Shown: positions 14,494 through 23,634, counted from the stretch's first letter. The stretch: DNA of 41,780 nucleotides from Gammaproteobacteria bacterium (GCA_009937615.1 JAACFB010000037.1:1-41780); one strand, 5' to 3'. Program-made: numbers and translations. Notes: generated from the sequence alone by a model not told the origin.

Positions 14494-17466
14494 TCAGCTT
14501 CTCATTCTTTCGCCGTCCGGATCGATGAATACCGGGTTGCAGACTTGAGCCGTAGCCAGCCTCTTCTTCGTAAACAAAGTTACGGTATCGCCCATGCGTG
14601 AGCGACCGTCACGAAGTTGTGCCAGTGCAATGGAGCGGTTCAGGTTTGGACTATGGAAGCCGATGGTCACCATGCCGATCATTCTCTGCGCTTCATCCGC
14701 GGTATCTGTATCAATGATTGGTGAGCCCTTCGATGGGACGAAATCCTTTTCCGTCGGCAGTAAGCCGACGATTTCCGGGCGCGGTCCACCGATATTGAGG
14801 TCGCGCATCGTCGATCGCTTGCCGATAAAGTCGGTCTTGTCGTCCGCCACTACCCAACCCATTCCTACGTCGTGGATATTGGCGTACCCGTCACCCTCCA
14901 GGCCGGCCGCAATAAACGCTTTTTCCGTACGCAGAAGCATGCTCGTATCCGAGCCAACCGGCGTGATGTCGTACTTCTCGCCGGCACTCAGCAAGGCATC
15001 CCATAGTCTTCGACCATGACGTGATGCAACCACGATTTCGAAGCTGAGTTCACCGGTGTAGGTGACTCGTGACACTCGTGCGTCGATACCAGCCACCCGG
15101 CAAAAACGTGTATCCAGAAACTTGAATGCCTCGCGGCTCACATCGATGTCGGTGTTTGCCGCAAGCATCACCTCGCGCGCTTTTGGCCCGCAAACACACA
15201 GTACAGCCCATTGATCCGTTACGGGCGTGAGGTACACATCGAGGTCCGGCCACTCGCAGTGCAACAACTTTTCAAGGTGTTTCAAAACCACTTCCGCAAC
15301 GCCCGAGCCCGTCGACATCAGGTAGTGGTCTTCGGATAAGCGAAATGTCACGCCATCATCGAGCAGACGGCCGTCATCGTGCAGCATGTAGCCAAATTTG
15401 CACCGTCCGACCGGCAGCTTGCCCCAGGAGTTCGTATAAACACGATCCAGGAACGTGACAGTATCCGGGCCCTTTATGGAAATCTTGCCCAGAGGTGTGC
15501 CGTCGTAAATTCCTACGCCATTACGCACAGCCAGCGCTTCGCGATTGATCGCATCACCAGCCGTCTCACCGGGCTTGGCGATGAACAACGGACGGCGAAA
15601 CAGTGCGCCGGTTTCATCGAGATGACCGCCGTTGGCAATAAACCAGTCTGTAACGGGGGTTCGGCGCCACGGCATGATCAGGTCGGTGCTGTCGGTGCCC
15701 GCCATTGCGCCGAAGCTGATGGGACTGTACGCGGGCCGAAACGAGGTCGTGCCTACAGAACCTGGCGCAGTGTCGGTTATTTCGGCGAGCAGGCCGATGA
15801 TGTTGACGTTACCCGTTTTGCCCTGATCGATACCCATGCCGGCAGTCGTGTACCGTTTGACGAGCTCGACCGAGCGATAGCCCTCGCGTACGGCCAGCCG
15901 AATGTCCTTGCTCGTCACATCGTTGTTGAAGTCGAGAAACGCCCGACTGCTTTTCTTCGGCAGTGTAACTTCCCAGGTGGCCAGGATATCGAGATCGGGT
16001 TCCGGTGAGCAGGCGGGCAACGCAATGCCTTCATCGCACTCATCAAAACCACAGGCGGAAGCCGCCCGAAGCCCGGCATCGCGTCCTTCCTCGAGGCACG
16101 TCGACAATCGAAACTGACCCCTGCATGCACCCGCCGACATCTCATCCTGTGGCGACGTGCCGGGGACGAAACTCGCGATGTCGGCGTTGTATTCAGGTCT
16201 GCCGCCGGATTGTGAGTGCAGCTGGACATTCGGATTCCAACCGCCGGACACGGCCAGCAGGTCACATCGAATTCGGCGACGCTTATTGCCGCCATTGCTG
16301 CTGATCACATCGACAGCGGAAACTCTGCCGGCACCTTTGACCCTGGCGATGCGGCTGCGCGGCAGTATTTCAATATTTCTCGCCGCTAGGGCCGCGCATG
16401 CGCCCGCGTCGGCCTGTGCGCGCAGGTCGACGATCGCTTTTACCTCTATTCCGCTGTCGGCAAGCTCGAGCGCGTGTTGGTAGCTACCGTTGTTGTTGGT
16501 AAACACGACGGCCGTCCGTCCCGGCATAACGCCAAACCGTAAACAATAATTGCTCGCCGCGGAAGCCAGCATGACGCCGGGCCTGTCGTTGTCCGCGAAT
16601 GTCAGCGGCCGCTCAATGGCGCCGGTGGCCAGAACGACCTGTCTGGCCCTGACTTTCCACAATCGCTCTTTTACCCAGGATTTGTCAGGTCGACGTTCGA
16701 GTATTGTCAGGTAATTCTGGTCGTAATAACCGGTTGCGCTCGCCTCTGCCAGGCGCACCACGTTGGGCATTGCATCGATCTCCTGGACGCTGTCAGCAAC
16801 CCAGGCAATGGCTGGTGAGCCGTCGATAACGGCCGAACTGCCAAGCAGTCCACCACCGGCTTCGGTCTGGTTATCCACGAGCAAGACGCGCGCGCCTGAC
16901 CGTCCCGCACTGAGCGCTGCTGCCAGCCCAGTCGGCCCTGCGCCGACGACCAGGACGTCGCAATGGTGATAGCGATGCTCGTAACGACCGCCGGCCGGTT
17001 TTCTCGGTGCAGTGCCCCAGCCGGCGACTTTGCGAATGGCCCGCCCGTACCAGTCCCAGCGATTGCCCGGCCACATGAATGTCTTGTAGTAAAAGCCCGC
17101 CGGAATGAAACGATGGAAAAAATTATTGATCGAGCCGACGTCGACATTTACCGATGGCCACGCATTGACGCTGCGTGCTTCGAGACCCTCGTAAAGCGGC
17201 AATGTCGTTGCCGTGACATTTGGCTCCTCGGCGTCGCCAAGCAGCTGTACGATGGCATTCGTTTCTTCAATGCCGGCACTCATGATGCCGCGAGGCCGGT
17301 GGTATTTGAAACTACGACCGACGATCGACACGCCGTTGGCAAGAAGCGCGGAGGCGAGCGTGTCTCCTGCATAACCCACATACTTCCGGTCGTTAAACTT
17401 GAACGCTAATTTATGACTGCGATCGACGCGGCCGGCGGCATCCAGGCGGAAGGTGCTTTCAACCAT
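14494..17466 (-). CDS. soxA: Sarcosine oxidase alpha subunit (second set)
   Basis: The protein is about 990 residues from ATG 17466, which overlaps the soxD stop by eight bases; an upstream in-frame ATG would add 15 residues but lies inside soxD. The order of domains is Fer2-like N-terminus (VGYAGDTLASALLANG, FKYHRPRG), dinucleotide-binding motif GAGPTG near residue 175-180, pyridine-nucleotide/flavin domain, then C-terminal GcvT folate domain (GIYDGTPLGKISIKGPD, VCGPKAREVML). It would bind NAD and tetrahydrofolate and channel the methylene group from the SoxB site. Sequence differs throughout from the first SoxA, which argues for different substrates. N-methylglutamate dehydrogenase has the same layout and remains an alternative. 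Confidence 0.93.
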   Translation of the reverse strand: MVESTFRLDAAGRVDRSHKLAFKFNDRKYVGYAGDTLASALLANGVSIVGRSFKYHRPRGIMSAGIEETNAIVQLLGDAEEPNVTATTLPLYEGLEARSVNAWPSVNVDVGSINNFFHRFIPAGFYYKTFMWPGNRWDWYGRAIRKVAGWGTAPRKPAGGRYEHRYHHCDVLVVGAGPTGLAAALSAGRSGARVLLVDNQTEAGGGLLGSSAVIDGSPAIAWVADSVQEIDAMPNVVRLAEASATGYYDQNYLTILERRPDKSWVKERLWKVRARQVVLATGAIERPLTFADNDRPGVMLASAASNYCLRFGVMPGRTAVVFTNNNGSYQHALELADSGIEVKAIVDLRAQADAGACAALAARNIEILPRSRIARVKGAGRVSAVDVISSNGGNKRRRIRCDLLAVSGGWNPNVQLHSQSGGRPEYNADIASFVPGTSPQDEMSAGACRGQFRLSTCLEEGRDAGLRAASACGFDECDEGIALPACSPEPDLDILATWEVTLPKKSSRAFLDFNNDVTSKDIRLAVREGYRSVELVKRYTTAGMGIDQGKTGNVNIIGLLAEITDTAPGSVGTTSFRPAYSPISFGAMAGTDSTDLIMPWRRTPVTDWFIANGGHLDETGALFRRPLFIAKPGETAGDAINREALAVRNGVGIYDGTPLGKISIKGPDTVTFLDRVYTNSWGKLPVGRCKFGYMLHDDGRLLDDGVTFRLSEDHYLMSTGSGVAEVVLKHLEKLLHCEWPDLDVYLTPVTDQWAVLCVCGPKAREVMLAANTDIDVSREAFKFLDTRFCRVAGIDARVSRVTYTGELSFEIVVASRHGRRLWDALLSAGEKYDITPVGSDTSMLLRTEKAFIAAGLEGDGYANIHDVGMGWVVADDKTDFIGKRSTMRDLNIGGPRPEIVGLLPTEKDFVPSKGSPIIDTDTADEAQRMIGMVTIGFHSPNLNRSIALAQLRDGRSRMGDTVTLFTKKRLATAQVCNPVFIDPDGERMRS

Positions 17467-17725
17467 GACTTTCGTTCTGCGAGGCTGGACGCACCTCGTT
17501 ACTTTCTGCATTGCGCTGTATGGTTATCCAGCGGTTGCAGCCTCGAACATGCCACCAGGTTTCATTGGCCCAGCCCCTGGTGTTGGGCACGGAATAGATA
17601 TACTCGCACCATTCGGCGTCACTTAGTCCTGCCGGATCTTCCGGACGCCGATGCCCGGTGTCGCCACCGTACACAAATTCGTCTTCGTTGCGTTTGCCAC
17701 AGTATGGGCAATCAATCTGGATCAT
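17459..17725 (-). CDS. soxD: Sarcosine oxidase delta subunit (second set)
   Basis: This 88-residue SoxD has the zinc site intact: Cys6 and Cys9 (CPYCG) near the N-terminus, and a later His with Cys four residues on (HVRGC). The YGGD and SDAEWCEYIY segments are typical. It starts at ATG 17725, 13 bases after the soxB stop, and overlaps soxA. SoxD bridges the alpha and beta subunits. It is the useful internal control for the degenerate copy at 3607-3894. Confidence 0.93.
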   Translation of the reverse strand: MIQIDCPYCGKRNEDEFVYGGDTGHRRPEDPAGLSDAEWCEYIYSVPNTRGWANETWWHVRGCNRWITIQRNAESNEVRPASQNESHG

Positions 17726-17738
17726 TTTTCAGCCGCCA

Positions 17739-18974
17739 TTACCGGTTGCCATAGCTGGCTCGCTCAAGAATCAATCGACCACTGCCAAACCGTTCGAGGC
17801 TGTAGGCTTCGATGATCGGATCTGGACGATCATTTGCGATCAGGCTCGCATGCAGCCTGGCCGCCAATGGGGTGGTCTTAAAGCCACCGGAGCCGGCAAC
17901 ATCAACGTAAAAACCGGCCACGGGCGTCTTCGAAATAATCGGTGTGTTGTCGTAGGTGATGTCGAGCGCACCTGCCCACTGGCGCAGGAATTTCATCCGC
18001 TCAAACATTGGAAATACCTGCAATATGGCTGCAATGATGGCTTCGGGTATCTGTGGCGTACCACGTTGCGAATAGCTGGGATAGGGGTCGGTGCCTGCAC
18101 CCATTACCAGCTCACCTTTGTCAGACTGCATAAAGTAGGTGTTGAAGCCACGCAGTACCAGCACGTTGTCAAGAACCGGTTTGATCGGCGTGGATACCAA
18201 TGCCTGCAAGGGAATCGTCTCAATCGGTAAATTGACGCCTGCCATGGCCGCCACTCGTTTGCCGTGGCCGGCGACGGCCATGCCGAGTTTACGGGTCTGG
18301 ATGCGACCCAGGGATGTTTCCACGCCGGTCACGCCGCGGTCATCCTGAAGTATGTCGGTGACCTCGCAGTTTTCAATGATATCGACGCCGAGATTGCTCG
18401 CTGCCCTGGCATAGCCCCAGGCAACGGCATCGTGGCGCGCCAAAACAACATTCGGATGATAGATGCCGCCCACGACAGGCAGGCGCCCCGGTGTCGCGAT
18501 CATTGGCAGCCGCTGCTGCAATTCATCGAGGTCAATGACCCGATGCTCCGCTCCGAATAAGGCCGTTGTGTTGACCATGCGATGCGCGTCTGAGAGGTCA
18601 CGATCGCTCATCAAGATCGTTATCATCCCGCGCTTGGACAGCATTATATTGAAATTCAGTTCGTCACTGAGCGAATGCCAGGCGTTTACAGCAGCGTGGT
18701 GGAAGCGCACGTTCTCGGGGTAGAGAAAGTTGTCACGAATAGTCATTGTGTTACGGGCCGTGTTACCGCCTCCTAACCAGCCCTTCTCGAGAACCGCCAC
18801 ATTGCTTATGCCGTGCTGACTGGCAAGGTAAAAGGCAGCGCCAAGGCCGTGTCCGCCACCGCCAATGATGATCACATCGTAGGACTTCTTCGGAGCCGCA
18901 TGGCGCCATGCGGCTGGCCAGCCCCGATGATTACGAAGCGCCTGCAGAGCCAGGGTCCGCGCCGAGTATTTCAT
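17739..18974 (-). CDS. soxB: Sarcosine oxidase beta subunit (second set)
   Basis: This 411-residue flavin subunit has the Rossmann motif GGGGHG near residues 38-43, EKGWLGGGNTARNT, and ARHDAVAWGYAR with His181 at the covalent-FMN position. The C-terminal DVAGSGGFKTTPLAA replaces the first copy's FNGGWCYGGFKATPASG, a difference close to the flavin. A good Shine-Dalgarno site (AGGGA) precedes ATG 18974. A creatininase-family gene ends 54 bases upstream on the same strand. It catalyses oxidative N-demethylation, presumably of sarcosine or a related N-methyl amino acid. Confidence 0.94.
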   Translation of the reverse strand: MKYSARTLALQALRNHRGWPAAWRHAAPKKSYDVIIIGGGGHGLGAAFYLASQHGISNVAVLEKGWLGGGNTARNTMTIRDNFLYPENVRFHHAAVNAWHSLSDELNFNIMLSKRGMITILMSDRDLSDAHRMVNTTALFGAEHRVIDLDELQQRLPMIATPGRLPVVGGIYHPNVVLARHDAVAWGYARAASNLGVDIIENCEVTDILQDDRGVTGVETSLGRIQTRKLGMAVAGHGKRVAAMAGVNLPIETIPLQALVSTPIKPVLDNVLVLRGFNTYFMQSDKGELVMGAGTDPYPSYSQRGTPQIPEAIIAAILQVFPMFERMKFLRQWAGALDITYDNTPIISKTPVAGFYVDVAGSGGFKTTPLAARLHASLIANDRPDPIIEAYSLERFGSGRLILERASYGNR

Positions 18975-19028
18975 GAGTTCCCTGTCACTTGATGAACTTT
19001 CGTCACGGGTGTCGGGCGCAGCCCGTAA

Positions 19029-19811
19029 TTACCCTTCGACACCTGGCGGCCGGGCGGAAAGTTCGCTCATGAAAGCTCGGAAGTCGTCGACCACAGCTTG
19101 AGACGCGGCAGCCACAATGTCGGCGCCGACAGACGGTGATGCCAGCGCAGAATGCGAACCAACCCGGCCATCGGGGAACTCCGCCCTGTGCTGCTCAGCG
19201 GGCGGATGGAAATCACCCGCATGATCGCGAATGAATGAGGCCGGCAATGAATTTTCGGGTTGTCCGGGATTCTCCGCATCCGGAATCCGCTGATATTTTT
19301 GGGTGATCGAAATCTCACTCGGCGTTGCGTGCATGCCTTCCCACTCGCCGAACTCGCGGGTGCGAATGTCATTCACGGTTTCAAAGTCCCACCAGCTTCG
19401 GCAGCGAATACGCGGCGCCGCATCGCCGAGACGGCTGTAGATATCGTGCATCGCCGCACGTATCGGCGCGATATTGGCGCCATGAGCATTAAGAAAATAG
19501 ACGCCCTTTACGCCCTGCCGGTGCAGGCTGTCAACAATGTCCTCGATGAGCGACATCAGCGTGCGACTCCGAATCGATATCGTCCCCGGGAAGCTCATAT
19601 TGAACTGCGCAGAGGTATACGCAATCACGGGTGCGATGAGTATATTGCCGAGTTTGCCGGCCTCCAGGGCAATGGTCTCCGCGCACAATGCGTCGCAGCC
19701 AACCAAGCCTATCGGTCCGTGTTGCTCGATCGAGCCAATCGGAATGATCACACCGGGAGTCGTCTCCAGCAGTTGCTCAATTTCAGAACTCGTGTGTGTC
19801 AGTATGTTCAT
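19029..19811 (-). CDS. Creatininase-family amidohydrolase
   Basis: This 260-residue protein has the creatininase fold. Metal-binding candidates visible are Glu29 and His31 (GSIEQHG), Asp40, His110 (NAHGAN), and His161 and Glu166 (MHATPSEIS). Family members open cyclic amides such as creatinine or cleave small amides and formamides, using Mn or Zn. True creatininase has a metal-binding Glu two residues after the His of the NGHxEN motif; here that residue is Ala112, as in the broader NGHGGN group. It may therefore not act on creatinine itself. It overlaps the upstream MFS gene by ATGA and precedes soxB, so the operon could take a cyclic N-methyl amide to an N-methyl amino acid. No creatinase gene is in the window. 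Confidence 0.85.
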   Translation of the reverse strand: MNILTHTSSEIEQLLETTPGVIIPIGSIEQHGPIGLVGCDALCAETIALEAGKLGNILIAPVIAYTSAQFNMSFPGTISIRSRTLMSLIEDIVDSLHRQGVKGVYFLNAHGANIAPIRAAMHDIYSRLGDAAPRIRCRSWWDFETVNDIRTREFGEWEGMHATPSEISITQKYQRIPDAENPGQPENSLPASFIRDHAGDFHPPAEQHRAEFPDGRVGSHSALASPSVGADIVAAASQAVVDDFRAFMSELSARPPGVEG

Positions 19812-21151
19812 GTTTTCTCTGATCGAAATGCGCCGATAGATTTATAAATAGCAAAATTACTGAAAAAAGCGGTGCCGAGCGACACGATCAACATCGAATA
19901 GCCGATCTTCATCTCGTCAGCGAAAACGAAGTCCGTGATGAGAGCAACGAGCGTAGGACCGAACGTCGTGCCCGATAGGCTAAGAACCATCAGGAAAAAA
20001 GCATAGGTCAGGCCGCGCAGCTGGTTAGGCGTAACTCGCAACATCGCGGTCACCAGGTTTACAGTGATAAATGCCATACCGAAAGGAATCAGAGTCAGTC
20101 CGATCAGAGCCAGTTCCGGGCTCGGCAATACGGGCGTGAAAATCATTCCCGGCACCATGAACAGCGAGCCTACAAATCCGGCTTTTGCGTGGCCGCCTTT
20201 GTCACCCCTGGCAGCAAAATAATCGCCCAGCCGCGCGCCAAGAGCGATGCCCAGCGGGCCGAATATCAGCAGGATGATGCCGAAAGCGTAGCCGATACTG
20301 GAAACGTCCCAGGCATGAACGCGTATATAAAGCGTCGGTATCCAGGCAAGGAACATGAAGTTCACTACGGCTACGACAGCCATGCCGACGAAAACCGGCC
20401 CATAGAGGTATCGCTTTCCCCACAGGTATTTGACGACATCACGCAACGAAAGCTCCACCGCTCCGCCATCTTCGCTAATCATTATCTCTTTGCGCTCAGG
20501 CTCCCGGGTGAACGCGATAAACAATGCAATCAGCAGGCCCGGGGTTCCGACGACGATGAACGTCGTTTGCCACGGTGCCAGCTCACCGATAAACGGCACA
20601 TTGACAGGCGGCGAATTACTCACGATCTGAATGATGGCGCCGCCCAACAGCATCGCCAGCCCCGATCCAACGTAGATCGCCGAATTGTAAAATCCGATCG
20701 GCCCGGTTCGTTTGTCCGGGGGGAAACTGTCCGAGATCATCGACAGGGCCGCCGGACTCAGCGCCGCCTCGCCCACGCCGATACCAAGCCTTGCCATGAA
20801 TAAATGCATGAAATTCCTGGCAAGGCCGCTAGCCGCCGTCATGAGACACCACAAGGTCATTCCAGCGACGATCAGATTCCGGCGATTGTATCTGTCCGCG
20901 GCCCGGCCGAGCGGAATACCCATCAGCGTGTAGAACAAGCCAAACGCGAATCCTAGTAGCAGGCTTATCTCTGTGTCAGAAAGCTGCAGGTCCGCCTTAA
21001 TTGGCGACACCATCAGGCTGATGATCTGACGGTCCACAAATGACACGGCATAGGCGATCGTCAACAGGAGAACCAATCCCCAGGCTCGGGCCGGCGAGGG
21101 GTACGAAGAAGCGTCTTCGACTTCGCTATTATTTGTTGCGCCTTGCTCCAC
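19808..21151 (-). CDS. MFS transporter (Spinster-like)
   Basis: This 447-residue inner-membrane protein has about twelve membrane segments and MFS signatures GRAADRYNRRNLI (loop 2-3) and ARLGIGVGEAALSPAALSMISD (segment 4-5), typical of the Spinster/ACS-like branch. The start is GTG at 21151, with GAGGAG six bases upstream. The gene is coupled to the creatininase-family gene by a four-base overlap, so it probably imports the substrate used by that enzyme and the second sarcosine oxidase. The substrate cannot be named from sequence. Confidence 0.9.
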   Translation of the reverse strand: MEQGATNNSEVEDASSYPSPARAWGLVLLLTIAYAVSFVDRQIISLMVSPIKADLQLSDTEISLLLGFAFGLFYTLMGIPLGRAADRYNRRNLIVAGMTLWCLMTAASGLARNFMHLFMARLGIGVGEAALSPAALSMISDSFPPDKRTGPIGFYNSAIYVGSGLAMLLGGAIIQIVSNSPPVNVPFIGELAPWQTTFIVVGTPGLLIALFIAFTREPERKEIMISEDGGAVELSLRDVVKYLWGKRYLYGPVFVGMAVVAVVNFMFLAWIPTLYIRVHAWDVSSIGYAFGIILLIFGPLGIALGARLGDYFAARGDKGGHAKAGFVGSLFMVPGMIFTPVLPSPELALIGLTLIPFGMAFITVNLVTAMLRVTPNQLRGLTYAFFLMVLSLSGTTFGPTLVALITDFVFADEMKIGYSMLIVSLGTAFFSNFAIYKSIGAFRSEKT

Positions 21152-21233
21152 GCTCGACTCCTCGACTTATATTGTTGTTGAAGGATGCGGTAACCGATCG
21201 GGTCAGTGTACCTTCTTTACGCGAGTTGGCCGC

Positions 21234-22229
21234 TTAATGCTCCGCGATTTCCCTGATTGCGTCAAAGAGTCCTTTGTCCAGCATGACGCAATCTTGCTGC
21301 TCTGCTGCGTGGAAGAGGGCACGACTCCGCTCTCCGGGAATTTGCGGCTGGCTGCCCAAGGTTACCGGGCGGGAGCTACGAATGCGATTGATCAACGCGG
21401 ACGTTCGCTCGGCAAAATCGGCTCCGAAACCGAAGAGGTCAGGATCAAGGGCAATGACGAGGTTGCCGCTTTGGTGAGCCTGATCACCGGCAATCGCGCC
21501 CCCGACCAGGGGGCCGGTCATGATTTCTATCAGCAGCGCCAGCGCTGATCCCTTCGCTCCGCCAAACGCCCGTATGGCGCCGTGTAACGCTTTACCGGGA
21601 TCGGTCGTCGCCTCGCCTTGTGCATCGAAGGCAAGATCCGGCGAAATCGATTCGCCTAGCCGTTCCGCTTCCAGCAGCCCGAACCAGGTCGCCGCCGACG
21701 TGCCCATGTCAACGAGCAGCGGATTGTCACCGGTTGGCACGGCGAAACTCAGAGGATTGGTACCGAAGATCGCATCGACGCTGCCGTGGGGTGCAACGGC
21801 TTTCGGCGTGCCGCCGAAAATCATGCACACGAAACCCTGTTCGGCTGCGCGCTCCGCAAAGTAGCCGATCGCGCCTGTCGACGTCGCGGTACCGCGCGTG
21901 CCGACAATGCCAATGCCGGTAGTGCCGGCTGATCGAACCGCTTCATCGACGGCGCGCCGCATCACGACCATGCCAAGGTTCAGGTTACCGTCTATGTGCG
22001 TCACAACCGGTGAGCGATGTGTAACGACCATCTCACCGGCGTTGGGATCGGGTGCTACCGCGCGGGCGACGATCTTGCCCAATCCCTGGCTATTGCCCCG
22101 AAGTTCGGCCCAAATCAACACGTTACTGACGATCTCCCGCTCATCTGCTGTCAGGCCGAGCGACGAAAGTGCGGCAGTCACCAGGTCGCTGAGCTCCGCC
22201 AGCGATAGTTTAATAGTGGGTTGGTTCAT
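21234..22229 (-). CDS. Ldh2/DpkA-family oxidoreductase lacking catalytic His
   Basis: This 331-residue protein belongs to the malate/L-lactate/ureidoglycolate dehydrogenase family (COG2055-like): GTNPLSFAVP, the GGAKGSALALLIEIMTG stretch and the overall length fit. Members reduce or oxidise 2-oxo/2-hydroxy acids or cyclic imines (Δ1-piperideine-2-carboxylate, Δ1-pyrroline-2-carboxylate) with NAD(P). The usual Ser-His-Gly near residues 47-49 is Ser-Gln-Gly here, and the second conserved His of the NSNHFG motif is absent (RGTATSTGAIGYF). The enzyme is therefore either altered in chemistry or inactive. An imine reductase role beside demethylating oxidases would be attractive but is inference. 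The start at 22229 has a plausible Shine-Dalgarno site; it is 82 bases upstream of the MFS gene. Confidence 0.85.
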   Translation of the reverse strand: MNQPTIKLSLAELSDLVTAALSSLGLTADEREIVSNVLIWAELRGNSQGLGKIVARAVAPDPNAGEMVVTHRSPVVTHIDGNLNLGMVVMRRAVDEAVRSAGTTGIGIVGTRGTATSTGAIGYFAERAAEQGFVCMIFGGTPKAVAPHGSVDAIFGTNPLSFAVPTGDNPLLVDMGTSAATWFGLLEAERLGESISPDLAFDAQGEATTDPGKALHGAIRAFGGAKGSALALLIEIMTGPLVGGAIAGDQAHQSGNLVIALDPDLFGFGADFAERTSALINRIRSSRPVTLGSQPQIPGERSRALFHAAEQQDCVMLDKGLFDAIREIAEH

Positions 22230-22241
22230 AGGGTTTCCGTA

Positions 22242-22502
22242 TTAGCAGCAGTAGGCCTGGCGCATTTGAAGTGATGCATACCAGCCCTGTTCCAATCGGC
22301 ACAGTTCGTCACGCAAGTCGAAGAAACTACGCCACGTTATTGAGTTTTGATGGAGCACGCTACACAGTATCGCGTTAAGCCGCTGCGACCGAGAATATTC
22401 GTACCGATCAGCGGCCGCAAGACGGGCGATGAGCGCGATAGCGCCGCAGTAGTGCTTTTCATGGAATTCGTAGCTGTGTATCTGCCCGGGTTTATGTGTC
22501 AA
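22242..22502 (-). CDS. Small hypothetical protein, TTG start
   Basis: This 86-residue frame is 12 bases upstream of the Ldh2-like gene on the same strand. It has no ATG except near its end, but a TTG at 22502 is preceded by AAGG seven bases away, which supports translation. The product has several Cys (a terminal CC) and aromatic residues, no membrane segment and no family I recognise. It could be the first gene of the long minus-strand operon or a chance frame. Confidence 0.4.
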   Translation of the reverse strand: MTHKPGQIHSYEFHEKHYCGAIALIARLAAADRYEYSRSQRLNAILCSVLHQNSITWRSFFDLRDELCRLEQGWYASLQMRQAYCC

Positions 22503-22565
22503 TCTGGCACCTTATCCTACTAGCTGATAGCCTAATTTTCGAACAACAGACCAGGGACAGAGCCA

Positions 22566-23588
22566 TTGTTTCTCAAAAACTGCTGGTACGTCGGCGCCCG
22601 GAGCCACGATATCGGCCAAACACTTGTTCCACGTACCCTTCTCACCGAGAAGCTGGTGCTGTATCGGCGGCAGGACGGCCACGTCGTCGCGCTCGAAGAT
22701 GCTTGCCCGCACAGAAAACTGCCGCTGTCGAAAGGGCGCCTGCTCGGCGACGTCCTCGAGTGCGGTTACCACGGCATGCAGTTCGACTGTTCGGGTAGCT
22801 GTGTGGCCGTGCCTACACAGAGTCGAATTCCACCGCAGGCTCGGGTGCGGGCATATCCCGTAGCAGAGAAGTGGGGGCTGGTCTGGGTTTGGATGGGTGA
22901 TGTCGACCAGGCCGATGAATCAAAGATCATTGAAATTCCGAACTACGGCAATCCGGACTGGGGACTGACAGCGGGTGGCATGCTGGAGATCGACTGTCAC
23001 TATCTCTGGGTTACCGATAACCTGCTGGACCCTTCGCATGTGGCGTGGGTGCATCAAACGTCGTTCGGATCGCCCGGTACCGGCGACACGCCGCTCGAGA
23101 CACAATCATTTGACGACGGCGTCATCGTATCGCGCTGGATGTTTGATAAGCCGCTGCCACCTTACTACGCTCCATTGGTCAAATTCGAGGGCAATTGCGA
23201 CCGTCTGCAGCACTACGAAGTCCGCATTCCGAGCATTTGCATCAACCGGTCAATTTTTACCCCGGCCGGTACCGGCGGCGACGCCGAAGCTCTGGACCCA
23301 AAGGCCTACGTCATGGTGTCTTATAATTTCATGACGCCTGTTGACGAAGATCACACCGACTACTACTGGTTTCAGCACTACAACACCGACCCGGACGATG
23401 TGGAAATAGCAACACGTCTTAACGAAGGCGCGGAAATGGCTTTTAATGAAGACCGCAATATTCTTGAAGCCGTTCACCTTGGCATGAAATTCAAGACCAC
23501 GCGTAACATCAACCTGGGCCTCGATGCAGGTTCACTGTATTACAGAAGACTACTGGACAAGGCGATCACTGCCGAGCAGATCGCTTGA
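22566..23588 (+). CDS. Rieske oxygenase, VanA-like O/N-demethylase type
   Basis: This 340-residue oxygenase starts at TTG 22566: an in-frame stop lies at 22533 with no ATG between, AGGG sits nine bases upstream, and the N-terminus MFLKNCWYVGA is typical of the VanA group. Rieske ligands are Cys47, His49, Cys66 and His69. The iron site is D155-P-S-H158-x4-H163, with the normal Asp bridge. The group includes vanillate and dicamba O-demethylases and the caffeine N-demethylases NdmA and NdmB. Oxidative demethylation of an aromatic or heterocyclic O- or N-methyl group is likely, and the substrate is unknown. No reductase is nearby. It heads a three-gene operon and is divergent from the second sox run. 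Confidence 0.9.
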   Translation: MFLKNCWYVGARSHDIGQTLVPRTLLTEKLVLYRRQDGHVVALEDACPHRKLPLSKGRLLGDVLECGYHGMQFDCSGSCVAVPTQSRIPPQARVRAYPVAEKWGLVWVWMGDVDQADESKIIEIPNYGNPDWGLTAGGMLEIDCHYLWVTDNLLDPSHVAWVHQTSFGSPGTGDTPLETQSFDDGVIVSRWMFDKPLPPYYAPLVKFEGNCDRLQHYEVRIPSICINRSIFTPAGTGGDAEALDPKAYVMVSYNFMTPVDEDHTDYYWFQHYNTDPDDVEIATRLNEGAEMAFNEDRNILEAVHLGMKFKTTRNINLGLDAGSLYYRRLLDKAITAEQIA

Positions 23589-23634
23589 GCGTTGCCGTCT
23601 GTCACAAAAGATATGCTTTAAGGGGCACAAGAAA

